A stretch of 64,000 nt of DNA from an uncultured Bacteroidota bacterium. Lineage in GTDB: Bacteria; Bacteroidota; Bacteroidia; Flavobacteriales; Flavobacteriaceae. The notes under the pieces were generated by a model. The model ran no database searches, was not told where the DNA came from, and saw only the letters and a list, made by a program, of their open reading frames with translations. A program made the translations under genes and the position numbers. Location: the NCBI GenBank assembly GCA_913060705.1, contig CAJXTX010000003.1, forward strand, positions 40,493 through 104,492, given 5' to 3'. Below, piece after piece: positions 61,231 through 64,000 of this stretch (position 1 is its first letter; every line of letters begins with the position of its first letter).

Positions 61231-62550
61231 ATGCTCCCTAGAAATTCAATCATTTCATTTTTAAGCCTCCTTTTATTCAGTGCATTTTCTACCGCTCATG
61301 CACAGCAAAAATTATCGCGCACTGAAAAGCAATTAGTAAAACTCGTTAGCGCAAACAACGACGAGGCCATCGCATTTTTAGAAGAAGTGGTGAATGTAAA
61401 CTCGGGTACGCTCAATCTCAAAGGCGTGCGTGAAGTGGGAGCGCTATTCGAAGGTGCTTTTGACGCCATCGGATTTGAGACTCAATGGGAAGAGATGCCT
61501 GAAGAAATGAACCGAGCCGGACACCTCATCGCACGAATCGAAGGTGCTCAGGGTAAAAAACTGCTCCTCATCGGCCACCTCGATACGGTATTTGAAGAAA
61601 ATAGCCCTTTTCAAACTTTTGAGCGGGTCAACGATAGTATTGCCAAAGCTCCGGGAGGTAACGACATGAAAGGGGGTGACGTAATGATCCTCTATGCACT
61701 CAAGGCTCTCAGACAAGCCGGAGTGCTCAATGATGCCTCAATTGAAGTGGTCTTTACAGGAGATGAAGAAAGTACCGGAAAACCCCTTTCAGTCTCTAGA
61801 AAATCACTTGTCGATGCGGCAAAGCGTGCAGATATCGCCCTTGGCTACGAAACTTCGACGGGCTTTGACTATGCCACCGTGGCACGAAGAGGCTCATCGG
61901 GTTGGCATCTTGTAACCCATGGGCAGCGAGCACACTCTTCAGGAGTGTTTTCTGAGAGAACAGGGGCAGGTGCCATTTTTGAAATTTCACGCATCTTAAA
62001 CGGCTTCTATAACGAGGTGCGCGGAGAAGAACTGCTCACCTTCAATCCGGGGCTGTTGTATGGAGGAACATTCATGGAATACGACGCCAAAAGTGGTGAA
62101 GCTCAAGTCTTTGGTAAGACCAATGTGGTGGCACAAAAAGCTGAGGTTCGCGGGGGCTTGCGCTTTATTACCGAAGAGCAAAAAGAACGTGCTCGGGCCA
62201 AAATGCGCGAGATCGTAAACACAGGCAATCTACCTCAGACTTCTGCCGAAATTACTTTTACCGATTCTTATCCGGCCATGCCCATGACAGATGGCAATAT
62301 GGCCCTGCTCAATCAGTTAAGCGACGTCAGTGTAGCCTTGAAGCAAGGAGCAATAAACGCCTACGATCCGGGTAAACGCGGAGCTGCAGATATCTCGTTT
62401 GTTGCAGCCTATGTAGACGGTGCTTTAGGCGGATTAGGCAGCATGGGTTCTGGAGCACACACCCCTCAAGAGACCGTAAACCTCAAAACCTTTGAAGCGC
62501 TCACGCAGCGCACCGCAGTATTTTTATATCGGCTTATTCAAGCCCAATAA
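61231..62550 (+). CDS. M20-family glutamate carboxypeptidase-like peptidase, exported
   Basis: A 439-residue exported zinc peptidase resembling carboxypeptidase G2. Signal peptide to about residue 25 (FLSLLLFSAFSTAHAQ). Metal motifs: LLIGHLDTVFEENSPF (HxD), PGGNDMKGGDVMILYAL (bridging Asp), VVFTGDEESTGKPLS (Glu pair), IALGYETSTGFDYATV and the C-terminal GSMGSGAHTPQETVNL (His). The dimerisation domain is about residues 215-330. Likely hydrolyses C-terminal glutamate from folates or peptides. It is divergent from the zinc-ribbon/M20 pair by 48 bp and unlike it in detail, so they are not a tandem copy. Confidence 0.9.
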   Translation: MLPRNSIISFLSLLLFSAFSTAHAQQKLSRTEKQLVKLVSANNDEAIAFLEEVVNVNSGTLNLKGVREVGALFEGAFDAIGFETQWEEMPEEMNRAGHLIARIEGAQGKKLLLIGHLDTVFEENSPFQTFERVNDSIAKAPGGNDMKGGDVMILYALKALRQAGVLNDASIEVVFTGDEESTGKPLSVSRKSLVDAAKRADIALGYETSTGFDYATVARRGSSGWHLVTHGQRAHSSGVFSERTGAGAIFEISRILNGFYNEVRGEELLTFNPGLLYGGTFMEYDAKSGEAQVFGKTNVVAQKAEVRGGLRFITEEQKERARAKMREIVNTGNLPQTSAEITFTDSYPAMPMTDGNMALLNQLSDVSVALKQGAINAYDPGKRGAADISFVAAYVDGALGGLGSMGSGAHTPQETVNLKTFEALTQRTAVFLYRLIQAQ

Positions 62551-62551
62551 G

Positions 62552-63055
62552 CTACTCTATCGAGAGTACTTGCACTCCTACGGTAGGGCCTACAACGGTA
62601 ACAATATAAAGGTTACCATTCACTGCATCGTCGATCCACGGATAACGCTCTTCGCCCAAAAAAGCATTCGCCACCATGGGGGTAGTATTGCTATGACCGA
62701 CAATTAAAACGCGTTGCCCCTTGTGTTTCGCAATCCATTCTGCTGGGTCAATGGCATTCGGATCATACAACTGAATTTCTAATCCGTTCGCTTGTGCCGC
62801 AGGTTCAGCCGTTTGACGGGTGCGCTTGTAATCGGTGCTGTAGACAGCGTCTAAAGATTCTAGACCGAGCACTTGGGCCCAACGCGCCGCCCTATTTTGT
62901 CCGGTCTCAGTCAATGCTGGATCTTTTCCGACCCCTTCTGAACGGTCTTTCTCAGCATGCCTGATGAGATAAAAAGTGGTGACGGTATCGTCTTGAGGAG
63001 TCGCGCAGGCGTTTGCGATGAAGGCAAAAACAAAGAGGGCTAGAAACTTTTTCAT
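62552..63055 (-). CDS. SixA-like histidine phosphatase lipoprotein
   Basis: A 167-residue lipoprotein of the phosphoglycerate-mutase-like histidine phosphatase superfamily. The leader ends with a lipobox (IANAC, Cys about 17). The phospho-accepting motif LIRHAEKDR (RHG equivalent), the second Arg in YSTDYKRTRQTAEP and the second His in VLIVGHSNTTPMVANAF are all present, so an active phosphatase is expected, acting outside the cytoplasm. It ends 1 bp from the convergent peptidase stop. Substrate unknown. Confidence 0.9.
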   Translation of the reverse strand: MKKFLALFVFAFIANACATPQDDTVTTFYLIRHAEKDRSEGVGKDPALTETGQNRAARWAQVLGLESLDAVYSTDYKRTRQTAEPAAQANGLEIQLYDPNAIDPAEWIAKHKGQRVLIVGHSNTTPMVANAFLGEERYPWIDDAVNGNLYIVTVVGPTVGVQVLSIE

Positions 63056-63112
63056 GCTAGGGTCAAATTAATTCTCTAATCAATGCTGTAACTTACAGAA
63101 AAATAAACGCTG

Positions 63113-63994
63113 ATGAAAAACTATCTATTGCTTTTAGGGTTAGGACTAAGCACCCTTTCTTTTGCCCAACGCGATTACAGTCAAGTGACCATTAACTCAG
63201 AGCAGTTGTCTGAGAATGTATATGTGCTCTTTGGGGCCGGAGGCAATATGGCCTTGGTTACCGGGTCCGATCAGAATTACCTCATAGACGACCAATTTGC
63301 TCCCCTTTCAGATAAGATTCTTTTTAAAATCAAATCGCTCAACGACAAGCCGCTCGCCTATGTTTTAAACACGCATTGGCACGGAGACCATACAGGCGGA
63401 AACGAAAACCTCGCTAAAGAAGGCGCCCTAATCATTGCCTCTGACCGCGTCTATGATCGATTGAAAACAGGTCAGCAATCGGCGAGACGAAACACGCCTC
63501 CGGCACCCAACATGGCCCTTCCGGTCATCTCGTTTAGCGATCAGATGAACCTTCGTTACCGAGAAGACGCCCATATCCACGGTATGCATGTGAATGATGC
63601 GCATACTGACGGCGATAGCTTCTATTATTTTCCTGAAGAAAATGTGATACACCTCGGAGACAATTTCTTCAACGGCAAATACCCGTTCATCGATATCGAT
63701 TCAGGTGGAGACATTGATGGTCTGCTCAGCAACCTGCGTATGGCAGCCGCAATGATTGATGAAGAGACCAAAATTATTCCGGGCCACGGAGCGGTAGGAA
63801 CTCTTGCCGATCTTAAGGCCTACACCCATGTGCTCGAAACCTGTGTCACCCTCGTCAAAGACTTGAGAGATGAAGGCTTGTCGGTGGATGAGATTATTGA
63901 CGCTAAACCTTTAGCCGCTTGGGACGACAGTTACGGTGACGGTTTTATCAGTCCTGAGGCCTTTATCAGATCAGTCTTCGTAAGCGCGGATTAA
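63113..63994 (+). CDS. MBL-fold metallo-hydrolase, exported
   Basis: A 293-residue metallo-beta-lactamase-fold hydrolase with a signal peptide (MKNYLLLLGLGLSTLSFAQ). The HxHxDH zinc motif is NTHWHGDHTGGNE (residues about 86-98). Further ligands are in NDAHTDGDSFYYF (His about 163) and the Asp of VIHLGDNFFNGKYP, with IIPGHGAVG (His about 224). The overall layout matches the quinoprotein-relay/MBL hydrolase group of Bacteroidetes; a beta-lactamase function cannot be inferred. Complete; the stop is at 63992-63994 and only six bases of the window follow. Confidence 0.9.
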   Translation: MKNYLLLLGLGLSTLSFAQRDYSQVTINSEQLSENVYVLFGAGGNMALVTGSDQNYLIDDQFAPLSDKILFKIKSLNDKPLAYVLNTHWHGDHTGGNENLAKEGALIIASDRVYDRLKTGQQSARRNTPPAPNMALPVISFSDQMNLRYREDAHIHGMHVNDAHTDGDSFYYFPEENVIHLGDNFFNGKYPFIDIDSGGDIDGLLSNLRMAAAMIDEETKIIPGHGAVGTLADLKAYTHVLETCVTLVKDLRDEGLSVDEIIDAKPLAAWDDSYGDGFISPEAFIRSVFVSAD

Positions 63995-64000
63995 TCTATG

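Noticed and set aside
1..64000. rRNA, tRNA, CRISPR, insertion sequences, prophage
   Set aside because: All gaps are 216 bp or shorter and contain no cloverleaf-like sequence, repeat array, transposase frame or inverted-repeat ends that I could see.
63998..64000. ATG in the last three bases as a start of a next gene
   Set aside because: Three bases cannot support a gene call.

Overview
The window reads as a compact chromosomal segment of a member of the Bacteroidota, most likely class Flavobacteriia. Several things point that way. Putative promoters match the Bacteroidetes TTTG / TAnnTTTG pattern and Shine-Dalgarno sequences are rare. Many genes encode exported proteins or lipoproteins. The window has a NagB-PIG-L fusion, DUF1080 proteins, a DUF4953/DUF5117-type metalloprotease, CtlX, and convergent leu and ilv operons with a class II ketol-acid reductoisomerase. 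I see no rRNA, tRNA, CRISPR array, insertion sequence or phage gene. No gene-free stretch exceeds 300 bases; the longest is 216 bases, upstream of ilvD.

Layout. 1-4068 (minus): RND efflux adaptor and permease, the permease cut by the window edge. 4247-12346: single genes, namely a sugar isomerase/epimerase-like protein, a TonB-dependent receptor, an exported phosphodiesterase/phosphatase, a beta-lactamase-fold lipoprotein, a PepSY-TM protein and a large zinc metalloprotease. 12348-18070 (minus) and 18129-25437 (plus): two divergent operons of 7 and 6 genes with a sugar and amino-sugar theme. The minus operon holds an HGSNAT/NagX-like acetyltransferase, two DUF1080 proteins, a Gfo/Idh/MocA dehydrogenase, a creatininase-family amidohydrolase and an SGNH hydrolase. 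The plus operon holds the NagB-PIG-L fusion, a GH20 hexosaminidase, a PhyH dioxygenase, an SDR and CutC. 25442-33525: a TsdA-like cytochrome c, Sua5, an SbtA-family permease with a divergent LysR regulator, a CDF metal exporter, a 55-residue lipoprotein, a TrkH/TrkA-type K+ uptake pair and pterin dehydratase. 33551-46986: penicillin acylase, two fatty-acid-hydroxylase proteins around a DASS transporter, an arginine-deiminase-like plus CtlX pair, an M24 peptidase, DUF488, DUF4440, DUF456, a PadR-PspC pair and a long uncharacterised helical protein. 47100-58365: leuA-leuC-leuD-second synthase-leuB (plus) facing ilvD-ilvB-ilvN-ilvC (minus) across a bidirectional terminator. 58582-63994: a second, secreted PIG-L deacetylase, two M20 peptidases, a small zinc-ribbon protein, a SixA-like phosphatase and an MBL-fold hydrolase.

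How genes work together. The leu and ilv operons cover valine and leucine synthesis. The isoleucine branch may start from citramalate, because a second synthase of the LeuA/CimA family sits beside leuC, leuD and leuB and no threonine dehydratase is present. The 12.3-25.4 kb neighbourhood suggests catabolism of N-acetylated amino-sugar glycosides, possibly through 3-keto intermediates; this is the best candidate for an uncharacterised pathway. The ADI-like/CtlX pair could take arginine through citrulline to ornithine without carbamoyl phosphate.

Two patterns run across the window. First, 12 of 13 convergent gene pairs are separated by 5 bases or fewer or overlap; the leu/ilv junction, with its hairpin, is the exception. 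Second, four genes carry a -7-like box (TAnnTTTA or TAnnTTTG) ending 4-5 bases before the start codon, which suggests leaderless transcripts. All functional calls rest on reading motifs and gene order; no database search was possible.
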